Notes under the pieces: generated by a model
Told to the model about the DNA's origin: nothing
Database searches by the model: none
Seen by the model: the letters and a program-made list of their open reading frames with translations, nothing else
DNA from: Eopsaltria australis
Lineage: Eukaryota > Chordata > Aves > Passeriformes > Petroicidae
Direction of reading: 5' to 3'
DNA length: 64,000 bases
Assembly: GCA_034509425.1 (NCBI GenBank)
Contig: JAVTVJ010000469.1
Location: forward strand, 434,001 to 498,000
Program-made: the position numbers and the translations under genes
In this document: positions 37,801 through 49,719 of the stretch, piece after piece
Layout: each line of letters begins with the position of its first letter
How positions within the stretch are numbered: the first letter of the stretch is position 1

Positions 37801-40800
37801 TACCGATAAAGAATAGGAATAGCTGAGTTGAGAGAGACAGTAGAACACTGTGAGAAGGCTGAAGTTGCCCAGCTGTCAGACTTCCCACCCAAGCTGCAAG
37901 GCCTAGGTAGCTGTAGGTACTGAAGGTCAATGATGGTGTAAGAAAGGTGCTGCTGGCAAGGAATGTTGGGGGGAGATGGCTTGCAGCAGTGTCCTGTTAC
38001 CTGCAAGAGCCCCTTTCTCTCTAGGGCAGCGATCAACATCTTCACAATTCTGTCACTTGGCCATTGGTATGGGCTGGCTTCTCAACCCTTCCCAGCCTGC
38101 TGGAAGTGGCACTCGCTTTACAGATACTGTATGAGCTTATTATCTTTGACCTGCAAGGAGCAATGGTGTCTGTTCCCTTAGCAAAGCATTGTCACTAAAA
38201 TAATATTCTGAGGTTTCTCTCTTGCCAGGGGTGAGTCAGTGACAACTCCCCCTGCAAAATCTGCTGTGTGCAAGCCCTTGCAGCTTGTGAATTACTCTGG
38301 AAAAGTCTGCTGCAAGAGGTCAGTGCTGGGTCTCAAGTTGAACACCAAAAGTCAGTGGACCCTAGAAAATGTTGGCATTGCTCAATGAACTCCAGTGTCA
38401 AGCCTGAATGGAAAAACAGGTTGATATCCCTGCTTCTGCTCTTCCTGCTGAATGAGATGTCTATGAAAATTAGTTTAACTTCCTGTTGTTTGTTCTCTGT
38501 CATTGTTTTTTGTGACAAACAAGAAGTTTGAAATGTTTATAATATCAACAGCTGTTTAAAGTATATATTTCTAGAACACAGTCTGTTCTGTGAAGTGGAA
38601 TAGAAGCAGTGGAAAAAGTTATTAAAACCTAGCGTTGTCTTAATAGTGAACAGTCTGTTCATAATTGCTGTTTGTGGCTTATATCCAAGCTAACACCTTG
38701 GTTTGATACATAGATATGTACGACCTGAAGTAGACATTCCAGAATTTCCTTGGGATTTGTCTCCTTGTTGTGGTTTCACCCTAGCTAGACCCAGGCCCCT
38801 CATAGCTGCTTACTCAACTCCCCTACCAGTGGTACCAGGGACAGAAGTGGAAGGGTAAAAGTGAGTAAACTCATAGGTAGAGACAACGTAATAGGTGAAG
38901 CAAAAACCACGCACACAAGCAAAACAAAGCCAGGAATTAATTCACTGCTAACCATGGGCAGGCACCTCCAGGAGAGCAAGGCAGAACCTTGCGTAACAGA
39001 GACTTGGGAAGACAAATGCCATCTCTCTCAACATACTCCCCTTCCTCCTCCTTCCCCTCACTGTATATAATGAGCATGATGTCATGGTCTGGAATATCCC
39101 TTTGGTCAGTTGGGGTCACCTGTCCTGGCTGTGTCTCCTTCCAACCTCCTGTGTGCTCACAGCCTCCTTTGCTCTGTGTAAGCCCTGCTCAGCAATAACA
39201 AAAACACCTCTGTATTATCAACCCTGTGTCCAGCAGAAATCCCAAACACAGCCCTATACCAGTCACGAGGAAGAAAATTAACTCTACCCCAGCTAAAATC
39301 AACACACTACTCTAAATACCTTTATTTCTAACATCATGCTTTGAAATGTAGTGGTTCAGAATCAGCACCTAGAGATGAAGAGAACAAGAGATTGGCTTTT
39401 CCACAACTCTTGATCTTTTTGGACCTGGGTTCTAATTTTCAAAAATAACACGAGAATCCCTGTAAGTGCAGAGAGACAGAATGGGAAGTTTTAGGTAGAT
39501 GGTTGCCTGCATGCAAGTATTTAGCTAAGCTGCCCAAAATGGAAGGTTGTCCCAAAGAAAATTAATATTGACAAGGGATCAGAACTAACAGGTGAACTTC
39601 TCATACCATTTTGTAGCTAAAAGGTGTGGCATGATCTCTGGGTATGGGAAACATAATGTTTTATTTGTGCATTTGTGAGTCTTTGGTACCATAAATGTGC
39701 ATTTCTTTTGTAAATATACTGAGAATAAAGTGCCTTTTCTTTCTAATTTTCTTTTTCTTTAAGATTGCAAAGGTGGATTGCAAAGAGGTGCTAGACATGA
39801 TATGTAATCTGGAATCTGAGGGACAAGAAAATACTGCATTTATTCTTTGTACAACTTATCTTACTCATCAGCTTCAAACAGCAAATGTGTATTGCTCTTG
39901 GTAAGTATAAGTATTGCTGCTTGACAGAATCTTGACATGCTAGCAGGTGCTTGTGAGCCATTACATAGGCTTAAATACAACATAAATCTACACTTAAAAT
40001 AATGAGTTACATTGAACACATAAAGGGATACATTCTTCTTTCTGTGACTAGCTGCTGGTTTTAAAGGGGCAAAAATTGCTTAGTTCACTTCTGTCTTTGT
40101 TTAAGACAATTTAAAGGATGGACACTCCAAAATTAATCACCTGCTCTTTCAGTTTTAACTACTTCCTTTTTCATCAATAAGGAAAGATGAATGCAAGAAG
40201 ATAAAAGTGAAAAAAAAACAGTTTACTAAAAAAAAGAAACATCAACAAACACAAAATAACAGTAGCTAACAAATAGCAGTAAATAACAAAATAACAATAA
40301 TAGCCACTAGATACAGAGTTGCTGAAACTCAGACTTCACTCTGAAACAGTTTTGGGTTGCAAAAAGCAACTTCTTGGGTTGCTACTGTTGCTGCTTAGAG
40401 ACCTACCTGAAGCCTCCAGAGCCCAGAGAGAAACAAAAGATTTCTCCTGTGAGCTGTCCCAGCTTCCCCACAAGAATGAAAAGGAAAGAGAGCTCCTGCG
40501 TGAGTGACCCCAACTGTAAAAGGACCTGGCACCCTCGACCTCTGCGGTTCCATTTCTGGATGCCAGGGCTTAAAGAGAGAGTAACAATTTGGGGCAGATT
40601 GGTATAGCACAGATACGGAAGACAATACACCTTTTTTGGGGGGGTTACCCAGGACAACTTCAAAGAAGGTCCTGTCTGGTTCCAAAAGGATTGTAGTTCA
40701 ACAGTTCTTTTACTCTGCTTGATCTGCTGATTTGGGTTTTACTTAAAATTTTTCTGGCAATGTCATTAACACCTTTCGGATTTTGATTGCTGTAAGAAAA

Positions 40801-43800
40801 TGTGACTTTTTTATATTTAATCATAAATCTGCATAATGGCGTTTCAAATCAATAAATGATTTAAGCTTTAATCACCTTTCATAGTGTACTTCTGGTGTAT
40901 TATGTGACTTGATAGACTAGAACTGAGTGGTGACTAACAATTTACCTGCCTTTGAGAGGAGAGCAGAGAGTCAGAAAAGCCAAGACCGTCCGGTACAGAG
41001 TCATTTGCAGGTCAGCTTCCCTTTGTACTGCTATGGATTAGGGTCAACAGGCAAGCCCTAGCATTTCTGTGTACATGGGAATATTCCACTCATCTGGAGG
41101 ATCCTTAAATTAATTGTTTCCTGCAATCACGTCCCTCTTGGTTTTTAGAGTAGCAGTATGTTGATGAAAGAGTCTCTGCTAGCTCCTGGCTGGTCTGTCA
41201 CAGATGCTGCTGGCCAGGGCAGTCCTGCTGGCTGCCAGCCAGTCCTCCTGTTCCCTTTGTTCTGCTCCATAGCTTGCTTTATGCAGTCTCAGAACCAGTA
41301 TAAATTATGCAAATTGAAAGTATTCTGGTTTAAGCAAAGGAAAAGACATGTTGGACAGCTGTGAACTGCAGGTTCACAGAAAAGGAAAATGTGCTTGGCA
41401 TTCTCTCATTGTGGATTGCAGAATGATAAAGCTGAAGCTTTGGTACCATACTCATACTTAAGCCAATCCTGAGAGTTTGCTACTGCTGGAAAGCAGAAGG
41501 TTCATTCTTGCCTTGTTGTGGTACCTTACTTGTTGTTGTGACTGACCTTTCTAACCTGTAGTAAGCACATTCTCTTACCCAGCCAAAACTGTGTTTCAAA
41601 TTTGTTTTGTTGTGGTAATGCTGAATTAAATTTTTTTTAATACTTGCAGTATACAGCTTCCTTGTGAGGGGAAAAGGGGGGGCAAACACTCGTCTCTTCT
41701 CTGTGGTGACTAGTGACAGGAGCCAAGGGAATGGTGTAAAGTTGAGTCAGAGGAGATTTAGGTTAGATACTAGAAAAAGGTTCTTCACCCAGAGGGTGGC
41801 TGGGCACTGGCATAGGCTCCTCAGGGCAATGGTTACAGCACTGAGCCTGAAGAGTTCAAGAAGCGTTTGGACACCACTGTCAGGCACATGGTGTGACTCC
41901 TGGGGATGGTCCTGTGCAGAGCCAGGGGCTGGACTCAATGATCCTTATGGGTCCCTTCCAGCTCAGCATATTCTGTGGCATATTCTGTGCATTCCTTGTC
42001 TAAGCTTCCCTTCATACAGTTCTTCCATGTTAATCATCCTGATGTTCAATTAAACTTTACATTTAATTGAAGTGTAGTTTTTTTTGTCTAGAAAGGAATT
42101 CTGTGCAGCTATAGATGTGTGCATTAAGTGAGATGAATCCCAGTGCCAGTGTTTTTCCCTAGCATCAGGAGATCCACTGGGGTTTGATCTGATGCACAGA
42201 ATGGGGCACAGAACAGTTCTCTTCAGTGTCACTTGGAGATCAGGATGTAATTGAAGTACGTGCTGTCCTTGAATAACACTTAAATTTTTCTTGGTGTCAG
42301 CTCTGAACTGGCACACTGTGTCTGCATGAATTGTGCGTATCTGCAATGTTCTTACATTCTGCTTTCAACTCTTTGCAGGGAACTGACACTTTTCTGGAGC
42401 AAACTGCAGAGAAGAATAGATCCTTCTTTAGACTCCTTTTTGGAGAGATGTCGTCAGTTTGGCATCATTGCCAAGACACTACAGCATCTATTTTTCTTGA
42501 TAAGAGTCATACAGTCTGAAGTAAGTAAGATACAGTCCCGAGTCTTTGGACACAGCCAGAGCTGTTTACATGAATTTATTGTTTTCCTAATAATACTATT
42601 GAACTGAAAAATATATATAGCTTATTTCATTATTCATACTTTCTCATTAAGTGCTTAATAACATACTAATAAAAATCTGTTTCCTTTAACCAGGCAGAGG
42701 AAGCTGGACTTGCCGTGTCTGTGTTGTTGTGTGTGAGAGCCCTTCAGATCAGGTCCAACGGAAGCGATGAAATGAAGACATCAGTGTGTAAAACAATTGC
42801 ATGCCTTTTACCAGAAGACCTTGAAGTTAGAAGAGCCTGTCAGCTCACAGAATTCTTACTTGAGCCAACTTTGAGTGGATTTAATGCCTTGGAAGAGCTC
42901 TATATGCAGCCAGACCAAAAATTTGATGAAGAAAATGCACTGGTTCCAAACTCACTCCGCTGTGAACTGCTGTTAGCTTTGAAAGCATATTGGCCATTTG
43001 ACCCTGAATTTTGGGACTGGAAGACTTTGAAGCGGCATTGTCTTAAACTATTAGGGAAGGCAGCTTCTGATTCTGAGGATGATGCAGGTTATCATATGTC
43101 GCTCAATGAAACTGACATGTTGGAAACTTTCTTTAGTGACTATGATGAGACAAAAGAACACAAATATTACCATGGGAAAGACACGATGAACCACCCTAAG
43201 GAAAAAGCAAGAATAAAAAAACCTATTGGTTCTTCAGAAAGGTACCAGAGATGGCTTCAATACAAGTTTTATTGTGTGCTCTGCAAAAGGGAGTGTATAG
43301 AGGCCAGAATACTGCATCATTCTAAGATGCACATGGAAGATGGTATTTATACATGTCCTGTTTGCACAAAAAAGTTCAAGAGAAAGGAATTTTTTGTACC
43401 ACACGTAATGGAACATGTTAAAATGCCACCTAGTAGAACACACAGACCTAAAAAGAAAATAATTCTGAAAAAAGAGAGATCACCACCAAAGGCAACAGCT
43501 TCCAGCAGCCCACTCCCAGTATTTCCAGAAAGGTCACACCAGGCACAACTTCCTGAAAGCTTTGACGATGACAGCGAGGAATATGTCACATTCAGCCAGC
43601 TGGAAAATTGCCAGCTGCAAGACAGAGACATCTACCCATGTCCTGGGACAGATTGTTCTAGAGTGTTCAAACAGTTCAAGTACTTAAGTGTTCACCTGAA
43701 AGCTGAACATCAAAACAATGATGAGAATGCAAAACACTACTTGGATATGAAGAACAGGAGGGAGAAGTGTGCGTTCTGCCGCCGGCACTTCATGACCTCC

Positions 43801-46800
43801 TTCCACCTGCGGGAGCACGAGCGCGTGCACTGCGGGCCTCAGCCTTACATGTGTGTGTCCATGGACTGCTACGCCAGGTTTGGGTCAGTGAATGAGCTCC
43901 TCAATCACAAACAAACGCACGATGATCTTCGCTACAAATGTGAGTTAAATGGCTGTAATATTGTGTTCAGTGACTTAGGGCAGCTTTACCATCATGAGGC
44001 GCAGCACTTCAGAGACGCGTCGTACACCTGCAACTACTTTGGTTGCAAAAAGTTTTATTATTCAAAAACTGAATTTCAGAATCACCTTGCAGCACATGAT
44101 ATCAAAGTGTCAAATGGGGAAGGGAAGCAAACGCTGAACCTTGAAGGGTTGGTTTCTGAAGAAAAGTCCAGTTATCTTCCAGAGTCTCAGCTGCTTGAAC
44201 AATCTGAAAATTCCAATCTGAATGATAACTTGGATCCCTCAGGCTCTCAAGAAATTCCACAAATGAAGGAAGAATCTCTGTCTGACAGTGAAGATCTCAA
44301 CAGTGAAAGTAATTGCAGCCTGCATTGTGGGGAGCACAGGGCAGATGCTGCACTTAGCCAAGGTCAGACATCTCCACGGCTGCTTGGAACAGCAGCTCAC
44401 AACCAATCAGTTCCAGGTTTTGTCGTGTCCCAGGAAGGAGTCTTCCATCCTGAAAATATGAAACAGCAGTGTTCCAATGTGGCAGTTTGCTTTGATGAAA
44501 AAAACCTTTCCTGTGGTTTTGAGGGCTGCTGTTCCACCCACAAAAATTCCAGAAGTATGCAAAAACACCTTCGAAGGGCCCATCCATACCACTTTAAAGG
44601 TAAAAGAAATATGGAAATGAAAACTAAATACTTTCTTGATCTGTTGAGTGATGCTCAGGACAGTAAATCCCCTACAGATATGAGTACAGAGTTAGGTCAT
44701 AATTCCGATGCAAATGCTGACTCTCCAGAAAGTGTGTATTGTGCCGTAGATGCTAAAGGAAGCCTGAGGGAGGAAACTTGTCCTTCTTCACCAGAAGAAT
44801 CTTACTATGACAGTTCTAGAGAACCAAATATTGAAGATAACATGTTGGAACTAATGTTAGGTTTGAAACATCTAAGCTTAAAAAATTCTAACATTCAGAA
44901 TTCTTCAAGACAGAGATCTTTTCTGGGCTATTCATCTAGGGAGTCAGTTGATGAAACTACCTCAAAATTTCACCTTCAAGAGCAAGATGATGATTTACCC
45001 AGCCAGTACCTTACTCAACTGGCAGCTAAACCGTTTTTCTGTGAATGTCAAGGATGTACATGTGAGTTTGTGACCAGAGAAGCTCTCTTAATGCATTATG
45101 TTAAAAAGCATAACTATTCAAAGGAAATGGTTCTTCAACTAAATATGTTCCAGCATCGATATTCACCATTTAAGTGTCATATTTGCCAAAGATCATTTAC
45201 GAGAAAAACACATCTTCGAATTCACTACAGAAACAAACATCAAATTGGCTGTGAGAGGGTGGCTCACAAGGTGTGTCCTAGTGAAAAATTTGATCATGTA
45301 GGTTTATGTACAGAGGACATGCATAAGAATAGCACTGCTGCAGTGCCTGCCTGTGCAAACGGCGTTGGGTTCCCTGGACATTCGGACCCTGAACAGCTGT
45401 GTCACCCAAAAAAGGAGGACTGCAGTTCTGAGACTGATTTGGAGTCCAATGAAGAGACAGACAATGACGTAACAAGAAAACCATCTAACATAACTTCTCT
45501 GGACAGTCATAGGGAAGAATTGGAAGCAAGACAGGGAAGAGGAAGCAAAAGAACAGTTGCTAAAGGAAACTTATGTTACATATTGCATAAGTACCACAAA
45601 CCATTTCATTGTATACATAAAAGTTGCAACTCGGCATTCACAAACCAGAAAGGTTTGATTCGCCATTACAGAACTGTTCACCAGTATAATAAGGAACAGC
45701 TCTGCTTAGAAAAAGACAAAGCAAGAACAAAAAGGGAACTTGTCAAATGTAAAAAAATATTTGCATGCAAACACAAAGAGTGTGGTAAGCGTTTTCTGTG
45801 TTCTAAAGCTCTTGCTAAGCATTGTAGTGACTTCCACAATGAAATCTTAGAGGATCAAAAGCTGCTTTCTGAAGCTGAGTCTGTCAGATTTGCTTGTAAC
45901 CAAGCCCACTGCCATGCTGTATTTTATACGTTTAATAAGCTTAAACAGCATCTAATAGAAGAACATGCCAATGAAGAAAAATTAAACAAAGAATTGGAAA
46001 TCCATTGTGACCTTAATGGCTGCAATCGAATTTTCACAAATTACAGTCACTATTCTCAACACGTATATTTCAGACACAGTGAATATTATGATAGTCTCTT
46101 TGGAAATCAGAAAGAGGATGAAGATAGTGAAGACAGAGATAAAAACGAGCAAAATTATTTGAAAGACAGCTTTCACACAAGCAAGCAGAATGGGAAGCAA
46201 TTAAAAGAAAAAGCTAAAAGAATTAGCAGAAGCAGAGAGAAGCATTTGCTGAATTTCAAAACAAAAGAGGAAGCCCTACAAATGTGCAAAGAGAAGTCTA
46301 ACCAGACACAGTACCCCTGCATGGTCCAGGGCTGCCTGTCTGTTGTCAAACTGGAAAGCAGCATCGTGAGGCACTACAAGCGCACACACCAGATGACCAA
46401 CATGTACATTGAGCAGCGCCTCCAGAAACTTGTTCTTTGTGTTAAATGTGGCATCATGATTGAAAAGCAGTCTTGCTCTGACACAGCTTCAGACTCGGAT
46501 AAAAAAGATGTAGAAGTTAACGAGGATAAATCAGCTGATTCTGAGCCTGTGCAGGAAAGTGACAAATCCCTTGTTCCAAACCCTGCCTGTGATCCTCCAG
46601 ATGTGAGTGAGGAAGACCAAAAACAAAGTCCACCAAGTGGTGTGAATTTTGATGCCAGTGCCTTTGTGCATTCAGGCACTTTAAAATGTAACCACAGTTC
46701 AAAGAACACCTGTTTGGAAGAGCCTGACACCAGGGAGACACCTGTGATTAAAACTGAAGATCTTTCTGAAAGCAGTGAAAGAGAAAATAGCTCTTGTTTC

Positions 46801-47403
46801 TCCATTTTACAATTAGAGTTGCCAAGAGAGAAGGACCCAGAAGGATGTCAACATAGTGCGGTTGATCAGAATGGAAAAAGAAATGTAATTTGTGCTACAA
46901 AAGACAAATTTCAAAAGCCTCCTGTGTCCAAACCATTTGATTTGAAGACATATAAACCAATGGGATTTGAGTCTTCATTTTTAAAATTTATTCAGGAAAG
47001 TGAGGGGAAAGATGATGATGATGATGATGATGATTGTGATGAAGTAGAATGGGAGTCTCCTGAACAGTTGCCAGTAGATGAAACATTGCAAAAAGAAGGA
47101 GACAGTCAAGGGGATACACCAGTGAACAAATTTATAAGTGATGAAAATGTAATCATAACCCCAGATAATCCTGAGCAGCTAACAGAGATCCAGCCCTTGC
47201 TGTCAGAGTCCTCATCTGCCCCTTCTTTAGAAAATCTGAGGGCAATCTTGGACAAGGCCCTAACGGACTGTGGAGACCTTGCCTTAAAACAGCTGCATTA
47301 CTTACGACCAGTGGTTGTTCTTGAAAGATCCAAGTTTTCCACACCTCTCATAGATTTATTTCCAACAAAAAAGGCAGATGAGCTGTGTGTAGGAAGTACA
47401 TAA
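13846..47403 (+). CDS. RLF: Zinc finger protein RLF (rearranged L-myc fusion), 8 exons
   Basis: Large C2H2 zinc-finger nuclear protein related to ZNF292; in mammals it is linked to transcriptional and epigenetic regulation. Exons with consistent phases: 13846-13998, 19191-19345, 23261-23342, 25747-25879, 33844-34046, 39764-39900, 42379-42520 and 42694-47403, giving 1904 codons plus TAA (human about 1914). The first seven exons encode a helical N-terminal region (e.g. [29 protein letters not shown]). The last exon continues it and then carries about 15 C2H2 fingers from residue ~529, in groups separated by acidic/serine-rich linkers. An eight-Asp run lies at 47011-47034, and the C-terminus reads [13 protein letters not shown]...LDLFPTKK-like with [17 protein letters not shown]. 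The start at 13846 was chosen because MADAE matches the family's MAD start; an in-frame upstream ATG at 13789 is less likely. No frame break was seen. It is followed by ZMPSTE24 in the same orientation, as in mammals. Confidence 0.95.
15288..15313 (+). repeat. Poly(A) run of 26 bases in RLF intron 1
   Basis: Uninterrupted A run followed by ggcaaacaaaaataag. No recognisable retrocopy precedes it, so it may be a simple homopolymer rather than a retrotransposon tail. Confidence 0.7.
24817..25210 (-). mobile_element. CR1 fragment, antisense, in RLF intron 3
   Basis: The plus strand shows the reverse complement of the CR1 3' region: agaatcacaaagtaccaggc, aaggatcatctggtccaacc, then ccctggggagattattccag and aaggtctccccta. 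These are the normal order of CR1 segments read from its 3' end. The element is truncated and coding-dead. Confidence 0.82.
26850..27065 (+). mobile_element. LTR fragment in RLF intron 4
   Basis: It begins with the ttgttgtggtttaaactcag type of songbird ERVL-like LTR start, followed by gctggaaacattaagcccca and a purine/AT-rich body. It is related to the complete copy at 38766-39306 but truncated where the CR1 at about 27076 begins. Confidence 0.6.
27076..27803 (+). mobile_element. CR1 LINE 3' fragment in RLF intron 4
   Basis: It carries the CR1 3' order: gggacctgggggtactgact, tgagccagcagtgtgccca, ctggagaaaaggaggctg, ggaagtttaggttagacatc, ggcactggaattg. It ends in attctgtgattctgtga (27787-27803), the terminal repeat typical of CR1. 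The 86-codon frame at 27283-27543 and the antisense 188-codon frame are by-products of this element. Confidence 0.87.
31091..32088 (+). mobile_element. Long LTR (about 1 kb), solo, in RLF intron 4
   Basis: It starts tgttggttttgcacggcctg, contains gccagtccctgatggctctg and cctctgtgataacatttaag, then a run of related cccatggggg/ggagcag modules. After that come an AATAAA-containing cttattttacttctcattat ... taataaactcac segment and an end of ggcatttggccagtgtcaaa followed by ctacgaca. This is the layout of an ERV LTR common in songbirds. No target-site duplication was evident; a CR1 fragment follows within about 10-25 bp. Frames at 31444-31806 and 31494-31769 lie inside and are not genes. Confidence 0.75.
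32100..33165 (+). mobile_element. CR1 LINE 3' fragment in RLF intron 4
   Basis: The left end contains a decayed reverse-transcriptase piece (ttcatcaaagcttttgatgc, encoding an [12 protein letters not shown] motif). The usual CR1 3' segments follow (gagcctggagaagac, ggtgatcccatcacag, gttagacattaggaaaatgt, gtgggtcccttccaa), ending near attctatttctatgata at about 33162. Multiple stops are present. Confidence 0.85.
35874..35990. repeat. Decayed TG/CA and TATA alternating repeat
   Basis: Interrupted alternating purine-pyrimidine sequence (cacatgcacacaagtgtata, gtgtgtgtatatacacactg) in RLF intron 5. It is an old, imperfect dinucleotide microsatellite; some ORFs read through it only because of the repeat. 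Confidence 0.6.
38766..39306 (+). mobile_element. Complete solo LTR of ERVL-like type in RLF intron 5
   Basis: It runs from TGTTGTGGTTTCACCC to ...CCCAGCTAAAATCAACACA, i.e. TG...CA ends. Internal hallmarks are cactgtatataatgagcatg (TATA region), ggaatatccctttggtcagt, cacctgtcctggctgtgtct and ccctataccagtcacgagga. The flanking 5-mers are ctcct (38761-38765) and ctact (39307-39311), a one-mismatch candidate target-site duplication. There is no internal viral region, so it is a recombination-derived solo LTR. Confidence 0.8.
40100..40690. mobile_element. Possible degenerate LTR in RLF intron 6
   Basis: An A-rich block (40190-40310: aaacagtttactaaaaaaaa, ataacaaaataacaataata) resembles the A-rich part of songbird ERVL-like LTRs. 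It is followed by a moderately GC-rich 350 bp ending near ccaggacaacttcaaagaag. Start and end are not clear, so this is a tentative call. Confidence 0.3.
41660..41990 (+). mobile_element. CR1 LINE 3' fragment in RLF intron 6
   Basis: It contains the last ~330 bp of CR1: gtgactagtgacaggagcca, aggagatttaggttagatac, ttcttcacccagagggtggc, ggctggactcaatgatcctt, cagctcagcatattctgtgg. No terminal octamer array is preserved beyond attctgtg. It is short, with no coding capacity. Confidence 0.87.
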
Positions 47404-47792
47404 GTAGCTTTGCTTAGAGCTGATAGCCTCCACTACTGCTGTACGGGGAGAACTTCAAATTAGAACAGTAATTGTTACAGTACACACTTTTTAGGTTAGT
47501 TTTGACTGTTTAATTCCATGAATGTATAATATCTGTCAAAAGTAATGGCCAAGTTAATTTAGCTCCCCATTTCTTCAATGAACAATGCTGATTTTGGTGC
47601 TATTTAACACATCAGAATACTGGGGGCTTCCTCTTGAAGAGTAAATGTGCATGATTGTATATGGAACAAGTACTGGGGTACCAGGGTTTGGGGGGCGATG
47701 GAGTTATTACTTGACTTGAATGTGCACCCCAGGGTGCTTTGTGTAACATATTGTACACTACAGCATCTTATATTTTTTGAGTTATGAGTTTC

Positions 47793-47798
47793 AATAAA
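47793..47798 (+). terminator. RLF: Poly(A) signal of RLF
   Basis: AATAAA lies 390 bp after the RLF stop codon in an AT-rich 3' UTR with downstream T-rich sequence. It is the first consensus hexamer after the stop. Confidence 0.75.
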
Positions 47799-48204
47799 TT
47801 ACAGTTTTTCACCCATTTGTTTACTGTGCATTAAATCTTTAATGTGCTTTATTTGTAATTGAGTTTGGGACCATTCTGAGTGCATTGGACAATGTTGCTT
47901 AAGTTTTATGCATTTGTAGATAATTTATCAGACTGATAAAATAGATACAGAAAAGTAAAGTATTACATTTTATTTTAAAACACTCTCTGTGCTTTTTTCA
48001 GACTTGAAAGAACTGTAATTAGTACAGGCAGAAAGGACTTATGCATGAGGAAGTCCTTGTTCCTTTAAAGGCAGAAGGTGCTTTCTGACACTGTCTGGCA
48101 CCACCTGAGTGTGTGACGAGTGTTGCCAGAATTCCAAGAAGGTTGTGTCACATGAAAGTACCAGGATACATTTAGGGTTCCCTGGTTAGTTAGTTGAATG
48201 AAAT

Positions 48205-49411
48205 TCAGCTGGAAGATTCACCAGAAGAGTCAGCTAATGTTTTAAGCTCTGTTTCTTGTTCTGTATCATGGTTTTTGCCACACATGGCTACATCATGAGG
48301 CCCAGAATTGCTGTCCCCTATAGGGGGTATTTCCCCATCTCCATGGGGATTCCAATAAGCAAGTAGCAATCCCAGCTTCTTACTGATTGAGGGCGTGGGT
48401 GTTGTTGGGGCTTCTGGGTTTTTATACTGTGATCTGAAAAGGAAATGGAAAAAACTATGGGAAATGTTTAAAAATTGTATCTTGCCCATTTCAGAGACTG
48501 ACAGTGTGTATCAGTCTTTGAACTCCATCATCTACAAAATGCACTGCTGTCTCAATGAGGTAATAGGTGTCACACCATCAAAACTGTTCGGCTCATCTAC
48601 ATCTTTATCCCAGTTTCTTCTTGGGCTTTTTTATCTGATCTAATTGCCTGGCACAGATGGATATCGGAGAAGGAGGCCATAAAAGGATCAAGGTTTAAAG
48701 AGTTTTTACTGCCTGTGTCTGTTTTCATGCCATGAGGTAGGCGATCATTTTTCCTCCCAAGAGCTACCAGAATTTGTCTTACAATGATGTAACATTTCCA
48801 GCTTCTTGCTTTCAAGCATACAGGAGAAAAATTTTGTTCTACAGTAAAAGAACACCATTGCACTGACTTTCCAAAAACAGAATTCTTAGTCCGAAGAGCA
48901 GATACCTCAGAAAACACTGTTCATAGGGAACGTTGCTTCCATTTTTAAAATTGTTGTCTTCAAGTGTGTGGATTTTATAGGATAAAAACATGTTTATTGG
49001 TTGTGCATGCCTAAATTCCCCAAGGCTGTGGGCTGCCCTGCCATGTTCCCGTGGGTAGTAAAAAACTGTAAACACCTTTACAAAGAGAGACCATCCAGAC
49101 TGACTTCGTCTTTCTAGCAGGGCTCTCAGCAGAGCCAACAGCACTTCCTCATCTACCCTGTTCTGCAGGGATATATTAGGTTACTGAAAACGCTGGGTTT
49201 CAATATATTTGACAGGTCATTCTTCTGAATAGTTTAAAAAAGGTAACTGATAGATAATGAGAAAATTAAGTTGGCATGATATTAAAAGTTAATGACTAAA
49301 AATCCACAGACATGTTCTGTTATACTTTAGACTGGTAGAAATTAGATGAATGACTGATGCTAAAATGCCACATGTAGAAGTGGCGAGACGTTAACACCCC
49401 TCTTACCGCAT
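48205..49411 (-). CDS. Unidentified minus-strand gene or decaying pseudogene between RLF and ZMPSTE24
   Basis: I do not recognise this gene. Read on the minus strand there is a chain of splice-bounded, coding-like pieces. ATG CG at 49411-49407 is followed by a gtaaga donor. A segment 49157-49105 follows an acceptor (ctgcagaacag) and gives MRVDEEVLLALLRALLERR. Segment 48838-48783 lies between a pyrimidine-rich acceptor and a gtaaga donor. There is an open stretch at about 48780-48597, and a clean terminal exon 48433-48205 after a cttttcag acceptor encodes 75 residues ending LADSSGESSS and a stop. A minus-strand AATAAA lies at 47974-47969, convergent with RLF. Uncertain points: the donor of the second piece (gtcagt) is weak, and in 48650-48500 the coding-like frame changes, which suggests either an extra intron or a frameshifted pseudogene. 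Its upstream end faces the ZMPSTE24 promoter. Confidence 0.35.
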
Positions 49412-49719
49412 CTTTGTCAGATTACGAAGTCCCTGTGCTTTGCATGGCACACGCTTGTCCGCAGTGCTGCCGGGTGATTCTGGATTTCAGCGGCACCGCG
49501 CTGTCTTCAAGGAGCATCACAGAGAACAAATCTGAAGTGGGCGTCTCGGCTTTAAATAAATCAGCAAGTATTAGAGTAGTCAGCTTTAATTTTTGTACTG
49601 CTCTCAGCATTTCTGCAAAAGGTTTTAGACAAGTACTAACGGGGCTTTATATGTATTAATGTGCGCAATCTGAATAATTTACACTGAAGAAAAGCAATTT
49701 CAACATCTGCCCAGATCCT

